This document shows, in pieces, positions 8,720-18,086 of a stretch of DNA of 64,000 bases (its first letter is position 1; each line of letters opens with the position of its first letter). Source of the DNA: CAVQFB01 sp963711675. Its GTDB lineage: Bacteria > Acidobacteriota > Terriglobia > Terriglobales > Acidobacteriaceae. The notes beneath the pieces are model-generated. The model searched no databases, was not told the DNA's origin, and worked only from the letters and a program-made list of their open reading frames with translations. The translations under genes were made by a program, and so were the position numbers. The DNA lies in assembly GCA_963711675.1 (NCBI GenBank), contig CAVQFB010000002.1, forward strand, positions 310,001 to 374,000. The letters are read 5' to 3'.

Positions 8720-11700
8720 GTGAAACTCGCGGCAAGCCCCCCCGCCGCGTCTGGAAATATCTTCTGGTGACGGCCCTGATAGTCCTGCTGGCATTGGCGG
8801 GTGTGGCCTGGTACGCCACTACTGATTCTTTTCAGACGATGGTCCGCCACCGGCTCGTCGCCGAACTGGAAAAGATCACGGGGGGTAAGGTTGAAATCGG
8901 CAGCTTTCACACCATCCCATTCCGTTTGCGAGTCGAAGTCAGAAACATCACCATCCATGGACGCGAGAGTGCCGAAGAGGTGCCTTATGCCCACGCCGAC
9001 AGTTTCGTTGCTCAGGTCAAGATCATCTCTGTGCTCGGCGCCGAGCTTGGCTTTCAGTCTCTCCTCCTCGATCATCCTGTCGTTCACGTCATTGTCTATC
9101 CTGACGGCAGTACCAATCAGCCGGACCCCAAAGTACAGCGCGCGTCCGACAAGGCCCCGGTAGAGCGGCTCTTTTCGCTCTCCATCAGTCAGCTCGACGT
9201 GCGCGATGGGGAACTGCTGTGGGACAACCAGCGCGTCCCTCTCGACTTTGTGGCGAATGATCTCTCCGCCAGTATGACCTACGCGTTATTCCGCCGCCGC
9301 TACGACGGACATATCGCGGTTGGGAAGGTCGACAGCCGGATCGCGGATTACCGTCCTTTTGCCTGGCATGCAGAGGCAGACATCAGTCTGGGCCGGCGAC
9401 AGATCGAAGTTACCTCACTGAAGTGGTCTTCGGGGCCTTCTCACCTGGAAGCGCACGGCCGTCTCGCCGATTTCCAGCAGCCCAGAATCGAAGCCGACTA
9501 CACCGCTACCTTTGACCTCTCAGATGTCGCTTCTATCCTGCACCGGCGAGAACTACGCCAGGGGATGATCGACATACAGGGCAGGGGCGACTGGTCTCTC
9601 GATCGATTTTCTTCCCAGGGGAAATTCCAGCTTCGCGACCTGGATTGGCGGGACGAGAATGTTTCGCTGCGCGGCGCAAGACTTAACTCCGAATTTTGGG
9701 TAAGCGACAAGCAGCTGAAACTGAGCCAGGCACAGGCTCGCATATTTGGAGGAACAGTGGTGGGCGATCTCGAAGTAGCGAACTGGCTGAGCCCTGCGCC
9801 AGCTCCGCCCCCGCCACGTAGCGCCAAGGCAAAGAAAGCCACCGAAGAACAGAAGGGCCTTCTCAGGCTGCGGATAAAGGGCCTCTCGGTTCCTCTCGTT
9901 GCCACTGCGTTTTCTACCCGCTCTCGCCCTCTCGATCGCGAGAATTTCGTGGGCACAGCCGATGCCACCGTCGATGCCCGCTGGCAAGGTTCTCTTCGCG
10001 ACACGGAAGCTCAGGTCGCAGTCGACATCGCTCCGCCGGCGCGTGTCATACCTCCCGCGCTGCCACTAACCACGAAGGCTCGTTTCCTCTATCGCGCCGG
10101 ACCTCAGGAATTTGAAGTTTCAGAGTTTTCTGCCAGCACGCGTTCCTCTCAACTTCAGGTTTCTGGCAAGCTTTCTTCCACATCGAGCCTGCGAGTGATT
10201 GCCAGCACGACCGATCTTGAGGAGTGGCATCCCTTGATTTCGGCCATGCGCGGGCCCACTGAAATTCCCATATCCCTCGGGGGCCGCGCGACCTTCAACG
10301 GCACCGTCGCTGGAAGACTCTCCAGTCCTTCAGTGACCGGGAGCGTGCAGATCAACAACTTTGATACGACGATTCCCGCCACGTCGCAAACCCAGGAAAG
10401 GGAAATCCACTGGGACTCGTTCGCCGCCAATGTGCAGCTTTCGCCCACTAACTTTGCTGTCCACAATGCATCGATGCATCACGCCGGCACGGACATTCAT
10501 TTCGAAGTGAGCGGCGGTCTGGATCGGGGGCAACTCTCGGACACCAGCCACTTTCTTGCTCGTGTCGACATTCATAACGGCGATCTCGCGGAAATCCAGG
10601 CCCTGGCTGGTTATGACTATCCCGTGAGCGGAAACGTCAACCTGACGTTACAGGCTTCGGGCACCAAATCGCAGCCGCATGGGGAAGGCCACGTCCAGCT
10701 GGCGAATGCCATGCTCTACGGCGAACCGGTCACACGCTTCACCAGCGACGTTCGTTTTGTTAAGGGGGAGATTGAGCTCAACAACATCCAGGCGGAATAC
10801 TATAGCGGCAGCGTCGGCGGAAGCGCTGCCTACAATCTCGAGGGCAAAGACTTCCACTTCAATCTGGCAGGGCACAACTTTGACCTTCATCGCGTCCAGC
10901 GCTTTCAGGCCGCCCGCTTCACCGTGGAAGGAGGCGTGGAGGTCACGGTTCAAGGTTCTGGCACCCCGCAGGAACCGATGATCAACGCGGATATTGAGCT
11001 GCACGATCTCACCTTCGACCAGGAGCGTGCCGGCGATTACAGCATCGTTGCGACGACGAAAGGTCCAGACCTCCACCTCACCGGCCGGTCTCATTTTGGC
11101 GGATCCGATCTGGACGTCGATGGCGATGTGTACCTGCGCAACGACTGGCCGTCCAATCTTACTTTGCACTTTGATCACCTTGACGTGGATTCGCTGATCC
11201 GGGCGCGGTTCGCGGGGAGAGTTACCGGACACTCCGCGATGGCAGGCGAGATCAAGCTGGAAGGACCCCTGCGTCAGCCGACCAAACTCACAGCTTCCGC
11301 CAATCTCAGCGGGTTCTTCGTGGATGTCGAAAATCTCAAGCTCCGCAACCAAGGTCCGATTCGCTTCGCCGTCAAAGATCAGAAGCTCAACCTGGAACAG
11401 CTTCACCTGGTTGGAGATCTCACGGACTTCTCAGCCCAAGGCACGGCACAGCTCACGGGAAAACGCACGCTGGATTTTCACGCCGACGGTCGCGTGAATC
11501 TGAAGTTGATCGAAACGTTCGACCCCGACTTCACCTCCTCGGGCAACGTGGCCATGAATCTGACGGTCTCCGGAACCGCTGCCGACCCGATCATTCAGGG
11601 CCGCTTGCAGGTTATAGACGGCGCTCTGTCTTATGCCGATCTGCCGAGCGGACTCAGCGGCATGACGGGTTCCCTGGTCTTCAATCAGGAGCGCATGCAG

Positions 11701-12750
11701 ATCGAGACCCTAAGTGCTCACACGGGCGGCGGCACCGTCAACCTGGGCGGCTTCATCGCGTACTATCACCGCCAGTTCAGTTTCGATCTGACCGCGCACG
11801 GCCAGGATGTCCGGCTGCGCTATCCACCCGGCGTGAGTTCGACCGCCAATGCGGATGTGCGGCTGGTGGGCAACACTTCTGCCGCCAGTCTTACGGGCGA
11901 TGTCCTCGTGACCAAGCTTACGATCACGCCCGGCTTCGATTTCGGCTCTTACCTCGAAAGAAGCAAGCAGTCGTCCGCCATTCCCAGCTCCGGTTCACTG
12001 CTCAACAATGTCCGGATGGACATCCACATCGTTACAACGCCCGATCTTCAGATGCAGACCGCTCTCGCCAAGCTCTCCGGCGACGCCGACTTGCGATTGC
12101 GCGGCAGTGCTGCACGGCCGTTTCTGCTGGGCCGCGTGGACATTCTGGAAGGAGAGGTATCGTTCAACGGCTCGAAGTACCGCCTCGATCGCGGCGACGT
12201 AACCTTCACCAATCCGGTCCGGATCGAACCGGTTCTGGATCTTCAGGCGACCACCCGGGTCAGCGATTACGACATCACCCTCGGCCTGAACGGAACCATG
12301 GACAAACTCAGCATCAACTATCGTTCCGAGCCGCCGCTTCCCAGTGCGGACATCGTCGCTTTGCTTGCTATGGGCCGCACCCGGGAAGAGTCCGCCTCCT
12401 TGCAAGGTTCCTCCGGTTTCAGTCAGGAAACTTCAAACCTCATCCTGAGCGAGGCCCTCAATTCGTTAGTCAGCAATCGGGCTCAGCGGCTCTTCGGAGT
12501 GAGTCGTATCAAGGTCGATCCCAACGGACCGGGAACGGAAACCAGCATCGTGACCAGCGCGCCCCAGGTGACTATCGAGCAGCAGGTTGCGAGCAACCTG
12601 ATCTTGACCTATAGCACCAACGTCTCGCAGACTTCGCAACAGATCATCCAGGTCGAATACGCCCTGACGCGCAACGTCTCCATCGTAGCTCTCCGCGACT
12701 ACAACGGTGTGGTGAGCTTCGACGTAAAGATTCGCAAGAGAAAGAAGTGA
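8716..12750 (+). CDS. tamB: TamB-like translocation/assembly protein (DUF490)
   Basis: A 1344-aa protein with an N-terminal inner-membrane anchor (about 12-34), an AsmA-like N-terminal part, a very long region of repeated amphipathic beta-strands, and the conserved DUF490/TamB C-terminal domain (about 1000-1340, ending VSFDVKIRKRKK). TamB spans the periplasm as a hydrophobic groove and partners an Omp85 protein in outer-membrane biogenesis and probably phospholipid transport. The GTG start overlaps the stop of the SurA-like gene by 4 nt (GTGA). Its operon mate is the Omp85 protein at 4926, as expected for a TamA-TamB pair. Length is in the normal range (E. coli 1259 aa). Confidence 0.92.
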   Translation: MSETRGKPPRRVWKYLLVTALIVLLALAGVAWYATTDSFQTMVRHRLVAELEKITGGKVEIGSFHTIPFRLRVEVRNITIHGRESAEEVPYAHADSFVAQVKIISVLGAELGFQSLLLDHPVVHVIVYPDGSTNQPDPKVQRASDKAPVERLFSLSISQLDVRDGELLWDNQRVPLDFVANDLSASMTYALFRRRYDGHIAVGKVDSRIADYRPFAWHAEADISLGRRQIEVTSLKWSSGPSHLEAHGRLADFQQPRIEADYTATFDLSDVASILHRRELRQGMIDIQGRGDWSLDRFSSQGKFQLRDLDWRDENVSLRGARLNSEFWVSDKQLKLSQAQARIFGGTVVGDLEVANWLSPAPAPPPPRSAKAKKATEEQKGLLRLRIKGLSVPLVATAFSTRSRPLDRENFVGTADATVDARWQGSLRDTEAQVAVDIAPPARVIPPALPLTTKARFLYRAGPQEFEVSEFSASTRSSQLQVSGKLSSTSSLRVIASTTDLEEWHPLISAMRGPTEIPISLGGRATFNGTVAGRLSSPSVTGSVQINNFDTTIPATSQTQEREIHWDSFAANVQLSPTNFAVHNASMHHAGTDIHFEVSGGLDRGQLSDTSHFLARVDIHNGDLAEIQALAGYDYPVSGNVNLTLQASGTKSQPHGEGHVQLANAMLYGEPVTRFTSDVRFVKGEIELNNIQAEYYSGSVGGSAAYNLEGKDFHFNLAGHNFDLHRVQRFQAARFTVEGGVEVTVQGSGTPQEPMINADIELHDLTFDQERAGDYSIVATTKGPDLHLTGRSHFGGSDLDVDGDVYLRNDWPSNLTLHFDHLDVDSLIRARFAGRVTGHSAMAGEIKLEGPLRQPTKLTASANLSGFFVDVENLKLRNQGPIRFAVKDQKLNLEQLHLVGDLTDFSAQGTAQLTGKRTLDFHADGRVNLKLIETFDPDFTSSGNVAMNLTVSGTAADPIIQGRLQVIDGALSYADLPSGLSGMTGSLVFNQERMQIETLSAHTGGGTVNLGGFIAYYHRQFSFDLTAHGQDVRLRYPPGVSSTANADVRLVGNTSAASLTGDVLVTKLTITPGFDFGSYLERSKQSSAIPSSGSLLNNVRMDIHIVTTPDLQMQTALAKLSGDADLRLRGSAARPFLLGRVDILEGEVSFNGSKYRLDRGDVTFTNPVRIEPVLDLQATTRVSDYDITLGLNGTMDKLSINYRSEPPLPSADIVALLAMGRTREESASLQGSSGFSQETSNLILSEALNSLVSNRAQRLFGVSRIKVDPNGPGTETSIVTSAPQVTIEQQVASNLILTYSTNVSQTSQQIIQVEYALTRNVSIVALRDYNGVVSFDVKIRKRKK

Positions 12751-12843
12751 GTTGTATCGTGTGACGGGGCACTGCCGATGCTTCCTTTGTGTCGGGCCGC
12801 AGCGTTCGTAGCAGGGTGATCCGTAAGCTCGCAGATAACTCCC

Positions 12844-13509
12844 GTGACGTTCGCTTCTCAAGCCGATGCCTTCCTCGAACAACGCCAGAGAATGGTCGAT
12901 TCGCAGTTGCGCTCTCGGGGCATCAGCGACGAACAAGTTCTGAACGCTATGTCGCGCGTGCCACGCCATCAGTTCGTCGAGGAGCGCTACCAGAGCCAGG
13001 CTTACGATGATCATCCGCTGCCGATCGGTTTCGGCCAGACCATCTCCCAACCGTACATCGTCGCACTCATGCTCGAGGCGCTGGAATTACAAGCTGCGGA
13101 CATTGTTCTGGAAATTGGCACCGGTTCCGGCTATCTGACAGCTCTCCTCGCAGAACTCGCCGCGCGTGTGTACTCGATCGAGCGTCAAGCCGCGCTGGCC
13201 CACTTAGCCGAGCGTGCCCTCGCTGGTCTTGGATACGCCAACGTTACCGTCACTGTGGGAGACGGGAGTCGAGGCATGCCTGAAGCTGCGCCGTTCGATG
13301 ACATCATCGTCTCGGCAGCGGCTCCCCAGGTACCCTCAAGTCTCGTCCAACAGCTTAAGGAGGGAGGGCGCATGATCGTTCCGATCGGTCCCTCCCACGC
13401 TCAAGTGTTGACACTGGTCCGCAAACACGAAGGGAAGGTGCAGACCATTTCTCTCGAAGGGTGCCGGTTTGTCCCCCTGATTGGGGGAGAAGGATTTCCT
13501 AACGATTGA
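12844..13509 (+). CDS. pcm: Protein-L-isoaspartate O-methyltransferase
   Basis: A 221-aa SAM-dependent methyltransferase of the PCMT family. It has the N-terminal QRxxMVDSQLRSRGI helix, the substrate-loop RVPRHQFVEE and the FGQTISQPYIVALM stretch, then the SAM motif VLEIGTGSGYLTALLAEL (about 92-109), the second acidic motif VYSIERQ and the DDIIVSAAAPQVPSSL region. It methylates isoaspartyl residues in aged proteins and so starts their repair. The GTG start gives the usual N-terminus although no strong ribosome site is visible. It lies 93 nt after tamB and may be read from its own promoter. Confidence 0.95.
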   Translation: MTFASQADAFLEQRQRMVDSQLRSRGISDEQVLNAMSRVPRHQFVEERYQSQAYDDHPLPIGFGQTISQPYIVALMLEALELQAADIVLEIGTGSGYLTALLAELAARVYSIERQAALAHLAERALAGLGYANVTVTVGDGSRGMPEAAPFDDIIVSAAAPQVPSSLVQQLKEGGRMIVPIGPSHAQVLTLVRKHEGKVQTISLEGCRFVPLIGGEGFPND

Positions 13510-13523
13510 AGACGCAGTCGAAA

Positions 13524-14300
13524 TTATCGTCTGCCGATAATAAGCGTGGCGTCGACGGTGGATTGCCCACCTGCCTCGGCGGTTACATCCGTCGACCAGG
13601 ATTTGTAGCCCTGCTTCTCCAGGCGGACGGTGTGCTTGCCGGGAGAGAGAGTAAATTTGGCCGGGGTGTAACCTTCAAGCTTGCCGTCGATGTAGACGTC
13701 GGCCAGGTAAGGGCTGGAGGATACCGACAATGTTGCCGGCGACTCCTCCACTGCGGGCGCAGGCGCGGCATCTGCGGTGGGAGCTTCTCCTGCTTTGGTC
13801 GGCGTCGTCGCGGAGCTCTCCGCAGCCGGTTTGGAGAAGCCGACCAGGGATTCAGTCGGCGGCACGGCCTCTGGCTTGGCTGCCTGCGCCTGTGCGCCCC
13901 ATTCCTCGGGCTTGATCGGTTTCATCCTTGCGACCGACTTCCATCTAAGGCTGCCCGCCTTCAAGGTCTCGCCCGTGGGCGTTTGCAGCAACATCGTGTT
14001 ACCGGAAATCTCGACTTTGACGGGATGGTTTTTCACCCACGTCTTCGGCGGCGGGACTTGGGCTTGGCCTGGCGCATACGTTCCGGTGTAAAGCTCGTCT
14101 TTCACATGAACGGAAATCCGGTACGTTACGTCGTTGTTCTTGGTAACGGGGGTATTCGCAATCCAATAGAGAACTTTGCCGTTGTGTTCGGCCTGAACAT
14201 CCATGATCCGTCCGTCCTGCCAATGTGCCTCGAAGGCAAACAGCATCCGGGGCAGGAGCAGGGAGCAACTCAGAAAGAGCAGTGCTTGAAATTTCCTCAT
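13524..14300 (-). CDS. Secreted PEGA-domain protein
   Basis: 258 aa from the ATG at 14298-14300 (MRKFQALLFLS), chosen because it opens a clear signal peptide; the frame extends 76 codons further upstream without features. Mature protein: an N-terminal part with a VLYWIANTPVTKNNDVTYRI segment of unknown function (about 25-105), a low-complexity Ala/Pro/Glu linker (about 130-175), and a C-terminal PEGA domain (about 180-258: SSPYLADVYIDGKLEGYTPA, then LSPGKHTVRLEKQGYK). PEGA domains are surface-layer-type beta domains. Ends 14 nt from pcm, convergent. Function unknown. Confidence 0.8.
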   Translation of the reverse strand: MRKFQALLFLSCSLLLPRMLFAFEAHWQDGRIMDVQAEHNGKVLYWIANTPVTKNNDVTYRISVHVKDELYTGTYAPGQAQVPPPKTWVKNHPVKVEISGNTMLLQTPTGETLKAGSLRWKSVARMKPIKPEEWGAQAQAAKPEAVPPTESLVGFSKPAAESSATTPTKAGEAPTADAAPAPAVEESPATLSVSSSPYLADVYIDGKLEGYTPAKFTLSPGKHTVRLEKQGYKSWSTDVTAEAGGQSTVDATLIIGRR

Positions 14301-14620
14301 ACAGTAGATACGAGTCCAGCGTCCAGAGCGCTGGGGAGGAACAAATAGCTCTAATCGGCTACAGTGTAGGATTAATTGGGCAGTGAAATCAATTCCGTTT
14401 CGGGTTTCGTTCGGGTCCCGTTTCCCGATTGTGGCGACAACCTCCCGCTCCAGCGGCTTCGAGATTCGCGGCAATCTGAGAGGAGCAGACCTAACGAAGC
14501 CTCTCGCTGACGTCGCGTCCGCCGCCATTGAGGCCTAGTTTCCCGCACTCAGCAAGAAAGAAATGGCCGGGGGCTTTCTTTCCGGATAGCCCCGCCACCG
14601 CCTTCGGCTAGAATCGACTC
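14301..14620. other. Divergent intergenic region between the PEGA gene and mqnP
   Basis: About 320 bases with no convincing gene. It must hold the two divergent promoters, but I see no clear -35/-10 pair, operator or riboswitch fold. Confidence 0.4.
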
Positions 14621-15484
14621 GTGCCGTTCTTGCGCAATCTTCGCGTAACCCTTGAAATGATCAAGTGGGAGCACTCGGTTTTTGCTCTCCCGTTTGCTCT
14701 CAGCGGAGCCATGCTCGCCGCGAACGGTCTTCCGACGCTTCATCAACTCGGCTGGATTATCGTCGCCATGGTGTCGGCGCGGTCGGCGGCCATGGCGTTC
14801 AACCGTCTGGCGGACGCTTCGATCGACGCTGCCAATCCGCGAACCCAGACTCGGGCCTTGCCTGCAGGAACTCTTACTCCGGGATTCGTGACGGCGTTTG
14901 TGGTTATCTCGTGCGGGGTTTTTGTCTTGGCAGCGTCTCAATTGAATCGGCTGGCGCTGGCGCTGTCTCCGGTTGCTCTGGCTGTGGTGCTCGTGTACTC
15001 GTATACCAAGCGCTTCACCCGCTGGTCGCATCTGGCACTGGGCTTCGCGCTGGGAATCGCTCCCGCCGCGGCCTGGATCGCGGTTCGCGGCTCGCTTGAT
15101 CCCCGCATTCTGCTGCTCACCGCGGCAGTCACCTTCTGGGTGGGCGGCTTCGACGTTCTTTATGCCTGTCAGGACTTCGACTTCGACCGAGGCGCCGGGT
15201 TGCACTCCGTCCCTCGGTACTTCGGCGTAAGTACAGCTTTAACTGTGGCGCGGCTGTTCCACGTTCTGATGATCTTATTGCTCGTGAGCCTGATCATCTT
15301 CTTTGGGCTCGGCAAACTGGCGGTCGCAGGCGTGGTTGCCGTCGCGGTTCTTCTTGCCTATGAACACTCCCTCGTCCGGGCCGACGATCTCTCCAAGCTC
15401 AACGCCGCATTCTTCACCATGAACGGCGTAATCTCGGTGGTGTTCTTCCTGTTTGTCGCGGCGGACCTGCTGCTGAAGCGATAG
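14621..15484 (+). CDS. mqnP: UbiA-family prenyltransferase of the futalosine menaquinone pathway (MqnP-like)
   Basis: A 287-aa, about 8-9-helix membrane protein with the two Asp-rich UbiA motifs: NRLADASID (about 67-75) and YACQDFDFDRGAGLHSVP (about 183-200). UbiA enzymes prenylate an aromatic ring; with mqnE immediately downstream, the likely substrate is the naphthoate product of the futalosine pathway. The start is a GTG (14621-14623). The gene is 216 nt upstream of mqnE, with a dispersed repeat copy in the gap. The MqnP assignment rests on this context; on sequence alone UbiA family is secure but the ring substrate is not. Confidence 0.85.
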   Translation: MPFLRNLRVTLEMIKWEHSVFALPFALSGAMLAANGLPTLHQLGWIIVAMVSARSAAMAFNRLADASIDAANPRTQTRALPAGTLTPGFVTAFVVISCGVFVLAASQLNRLALALSPVALAVVLVYSYTKRFTRWSHLALGFALGIAPAAAWIAVRGSLDPRILLLTAAVTFWVGGFDVLYACQDFDFDRGAGLHSVPRYFGVSTALTVARLFHVLMILLLVSLIIFFGLGKLAVAGVVAVAVLLAYEHSLVRADDLSKLNAAFFTMNGVISVVFFLFVAADLLLKR

Positions 15485-15558
15485 AACCGCTCGTAACCAA
15501 TGGAGAACCGCGCCGTCGCGGTGCAGTTTGGATCTTGACCATCTAGTTCAAAACGGGC

Positions 15559-15600
15559 GTCATCCTGAGCGAAGCCGCTCCTCAGGCGGAGCGAAGATCT
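15559..15600 (+). repeat. Copy of the dispersed 'GTCATCCTGAGC' intergenic repeat
   Basis: A palindrome-rich stretch GTCATCCTGAGCGAAGCCGC...GGAGCGAAG between mqnP and mqnE. Its reverse complement matches the 'cttcgct..gcgctcaggatgaca' units at 23.8, 24.4, 24.5, 26.95, 31.6 and 34.1 kb. Intergenic only; function unknown. Confidence 0.7.
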
Positions 15601-15700
15601 GGCGTGCAGGTCCACCACCATCAGAAACAAGATTGCACCTCCGCCAAACCTCACCACCGGCTAGGAGTCGCTACCCATCCTGCGTTATCATCAAGAGACG

Positions 15701-16831
15701 ATGTCAAACGCGCACGCTTTCCAGACCGACGACGCCCGTCTTCTGCCCATTAGAGACAAGGTTCTCGCCCGAGAACGGTTGAGCGAGGCTGATGCCGTCG
15801 CGTTGTACCGGACCGCCGACATCCTTGCCGTAGGCTGGCTGGCCAACGAAGTGCGCGAGCGGATGCACGGCGACACGACCTATTTCAACGTGAATCGCCA
15901 CATTAATCCCACGAACGTCTGTGTGGCGGCCTGCCGATTGTGCGCGTTTGGAAAGAAGAAAGACACGCCCGGCGCCTACACCATGGCGCTCGAAGAAGCC
16001 TTTGAGACGGCCGCATCCGGCTACACTGAGGCAGTCACCGAATTCCACATCGTCGGCGGATTGCATCCAGATCTGCCCTTTCAGTACTTCCTCGACCTGA
16101 TCTCGGGCCTTAAGCAGCGCTTTCCGCAGGTCCATCTGAAAGCCTTCACGATGGTCGAAGTTGCGTATCTGGCGAAGCGCGCCAAACTGACTCTCCGTGA
16201 AACCCTGGAACAGTTGAAGGCGGCTGGTGTCGACTCTCTGCCCGGTGGCGGTGCTGAAATCTTCGCCGACCGTATCCGCCACATCATTTGCGACCACAAA
16301 ATCGACGGTGACCAGTGGCTCGATACGGCGCGCCTGGCTCACCAGATCGGCCTCAAGTCGAACGCTACCATGCTGTACGGGCACGTGGAGAATGACGAAG
16401 ATCGCGTCGACCACCTCCTGAAGTTACGCGCCCTACAGGACGAAACCGGCGGCTTCCAGACTTTCATTCCGCTCGCGTTCCATCCCGATAACACACCGTT
16501 GCAGCATCTTCCGAAGACCACAGGCATGCTCGATATCCGGCAGATCGCGGTGAGCCGCCTTGTGCTCGACAATTTCCCCCACATCAAAGCCTACTGGCAG
16601 ATGATGACCGCGAAGATCGCACAGATTTCCTTGCGCTTCGGCGCAGATGACATCGATGGCACCGTCATCGAAGAAAAGATTTACCACGACGCGGGCGCCA
16701 CCACGCCGCAAGGCATGCGCCGCCAGGAACTGGTTCGTCTGATCAAAGAAGCTGGCCGCGAGCCGATTGAGCGCGACACCCTCTACCGTCCCGTCACCCG
16801 CACCGAGACGTCAGTGACCGTAACCGTTTAG
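15701..16831 (+). CDS. mqnE: Aminodeoxyfutalosine synthase (radical SAM)
   Basis: A 376-aa radical SAM enzyme with the cluster motif Cys74-x3-Cys78-x2-Cys81 (NVCVAACRLC), then EFHIVGGLHPDLPF and GVDSLPGGGAEIFADRIR, which are characteristic of MqnE/MqnC enzymes. MqnE joins chorismate-derived 3-enolpyruvylbenzoate to adenosine, giving aminofutalosine in the alternative menaquinone pathway. Length and motifs fit MqnE better than its homologue MqnC. The partner mqnP lies just upstream; mqnA, mqnB, mqnC and mqnD are not in this window. Confidence 0.93.
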   Translation: MSNAHAFQTDDARLLPIRDKVLARERLSEADAVALYRTADILAVGWLANEVRERMHGDTTYFNVNRHINPTNVCVAACRLCAFGKKKDTPGAYTMALEEAFETAASGYTEAVTEFHIVGGLHPDLPFQYFLDLISGLKQRFPQVHLKAFTMVEVAYLAKRAKLTLRETLEQLKAAGVDSLPGGGAEIFADRIRHIICDHKIDGDQWLDTARLAHQIGLKSNATMLYGHVENDEDRVDHLLKLRALQDETGGFQTFIPLAFHPDNTPLQHLPKTTGMLDIRQIAVSRLVLDNFPHIKAYWQMMTAKIAQISLRFGADDIDGTVIEEKIYHDAGATTPQGMRRQELVRLIKEAGREPIERDTLYRPVTRTETSVTVTV

Positions 16832-17022
16832 GCGCCCCGGTTGGAACGGCCTCTCCCTAAATCTCGTTTGCAGTTTTCTCCGCAAGTACACACGTCACAA
16901 CCCTTCCGCCCACCGTTACATCTCATCTGTAATTTGAGCTTGTGTCCTTCCCCGCAGGTGTAGAATCAAAAGCGAAGGGACTGAAAGCTTCACGGGATCT
17001 GCCCCCGTTTTCCGAGGCTCTC

Positions 17023-18063
17023 ATGAATGTTCATATCGGCTATAAGGTTCACAAAACTCCCGACCTCGAAAAAGAAATCAACCACCAGATCGAAAAGCTG
17101 CGCAAGCGGTTGCAGGTCTTTCGTCCTGAGTTGATCCACCTGAAGGGCAGCATAGAGGAGAACTCGCCGCGCGAAGGGACGATCGTTTCTCTGAACCTGC
17201 GCCTGCCTTCCGGACAGATGGCGGTACAGAAATCCGCCGCCAACGGAACTACCGCGGTGAAGGCGGCGTTCGACGATCTTTTACAGCAGATCACCAAGCA
17301 CAAGGATCTTCTGCGTTCGACCCACAAATGGCCCCGCCGGCGCCGGGTTGCAATGGAGAAGCCGGAGCCGGGTGTGCCGTTCGAGCAGACCATCGCCGCA
17401 GTGCAGCCTTCCACAATCTCGTCCGACGACATTCGCTCCTATGTGAATGCCAATCTCAACCGCCTCGAACGTTTCGTCGAGCGGGAACTCTATTTCCGCC
17501 AATCGTCCGATCAGTTGCTCGAAGACAGCGTCAGCAAGGAAGAGGTAGTGGACGAGGTGATCGCTCGCGCCCTGGGTGACGGCGAGAAGCCCGACCGCAT
17601 GGCGCTCGAACCCTGGCTCTATCGGCTCGCGCTGCGCTCCTTGAACGACCTGGCCAACGAAAGCCGCGAATTCGAGCCATCGTTGCCACTCGAGCAGTCC
17701 GCCCGCAGACAGAACGTCCGCGCCAGCGACGAGTCCGAGCTGCAATTCCACCAGCCCGATGAAACATTACTCGAAGAGAGCATCATCGCTGACACTCGCG
17801 TCGCTACTCCCGAGCAGGTTGCTTCCTCCGACGAGATGATTACCCTCGTCGAAGCCGCCCTCCTGGGCCTGAAACCGCGAGATCGTGATGCCTTCATCTT
17901 GTATGGCATCGAAGGCTTTTCGATTGAAGAAATCTCATCTATTGTGGATCGCAAGTCAGAGGACGTCCGGGCTTCTATTGCTTTTGCCCGGGAGCACGTC
18001 CGCAAATCGCCCTTCGCTAACGAATTCGGGGAAAAACTCCTGCATAAAGCCGAACCTGTTTAG
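17023..18063 (+). CDS. HPF/RaiA-like ribosome-binding domain fused to a sigma-70-like domain
   Basis: A 346-aa protein from the ATG at 17023 (GAGG 5 nt upstream); a longer frame begins at 16942 but adds an unlikely 27 residues. Residues 1-110 resemble the S30AE/HPF fold: MNVHIGYKVHKTPDLEKEI, then EGTIVSLNLRLPSGQMAVQ and AAFDDLLQQITKHKDLLR, ending in a basic patch (KWPRRRR). Residues about 135-225 resemble sigma region 2 (LNRLERFVERELYFR, LEPWLYRLALRSLNDL). About 275-335 resemble region 4 (LLGLKPRDRDAFILYGIEGF, then EEISSIVDRKSEDVRASIAF). HPF proteins inactivate stationary-phase ribosomes; sigma-like proteins bind RNA polymerase or DNA. A single protein carrying both could link ribosome state to transcription, but that is inference. 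It is followed after 23 nt by the eRF1-like gene. Confidence 0.8.
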   Translation: MNVHIGYKVHKTPDLEKEINHQIEKLRKRLQVFRPELIHLKGSIEENSPREGTIVSLNLRLPSGQMAVQKSAANGTTAVKAAFDDLLQQITKHKDLLRSTHKWPRRRRVAMEKPEPGVPFEQTIAAVQPSTISSDDIRSYVNANLNRLERFVERELYFRQSSDQLLEDSVSKEEVVDEVIARALGDGEKPDRMALEPWLYRLALRSLNDLANESREFEPSLPLEQSARRQNVRASDESELQFHQPDETLLEESIIADTRVATPEQVASSDEMITLVEAALLGLKPRDRDAFILYGIEGFSIEEISSIVDRKSEDVRASIAFAREHVRKSPFANEFGEKLLHKAEPV

Positions 18064-18086
18064 CCAATCCAGTCGTAGGAGCGATC

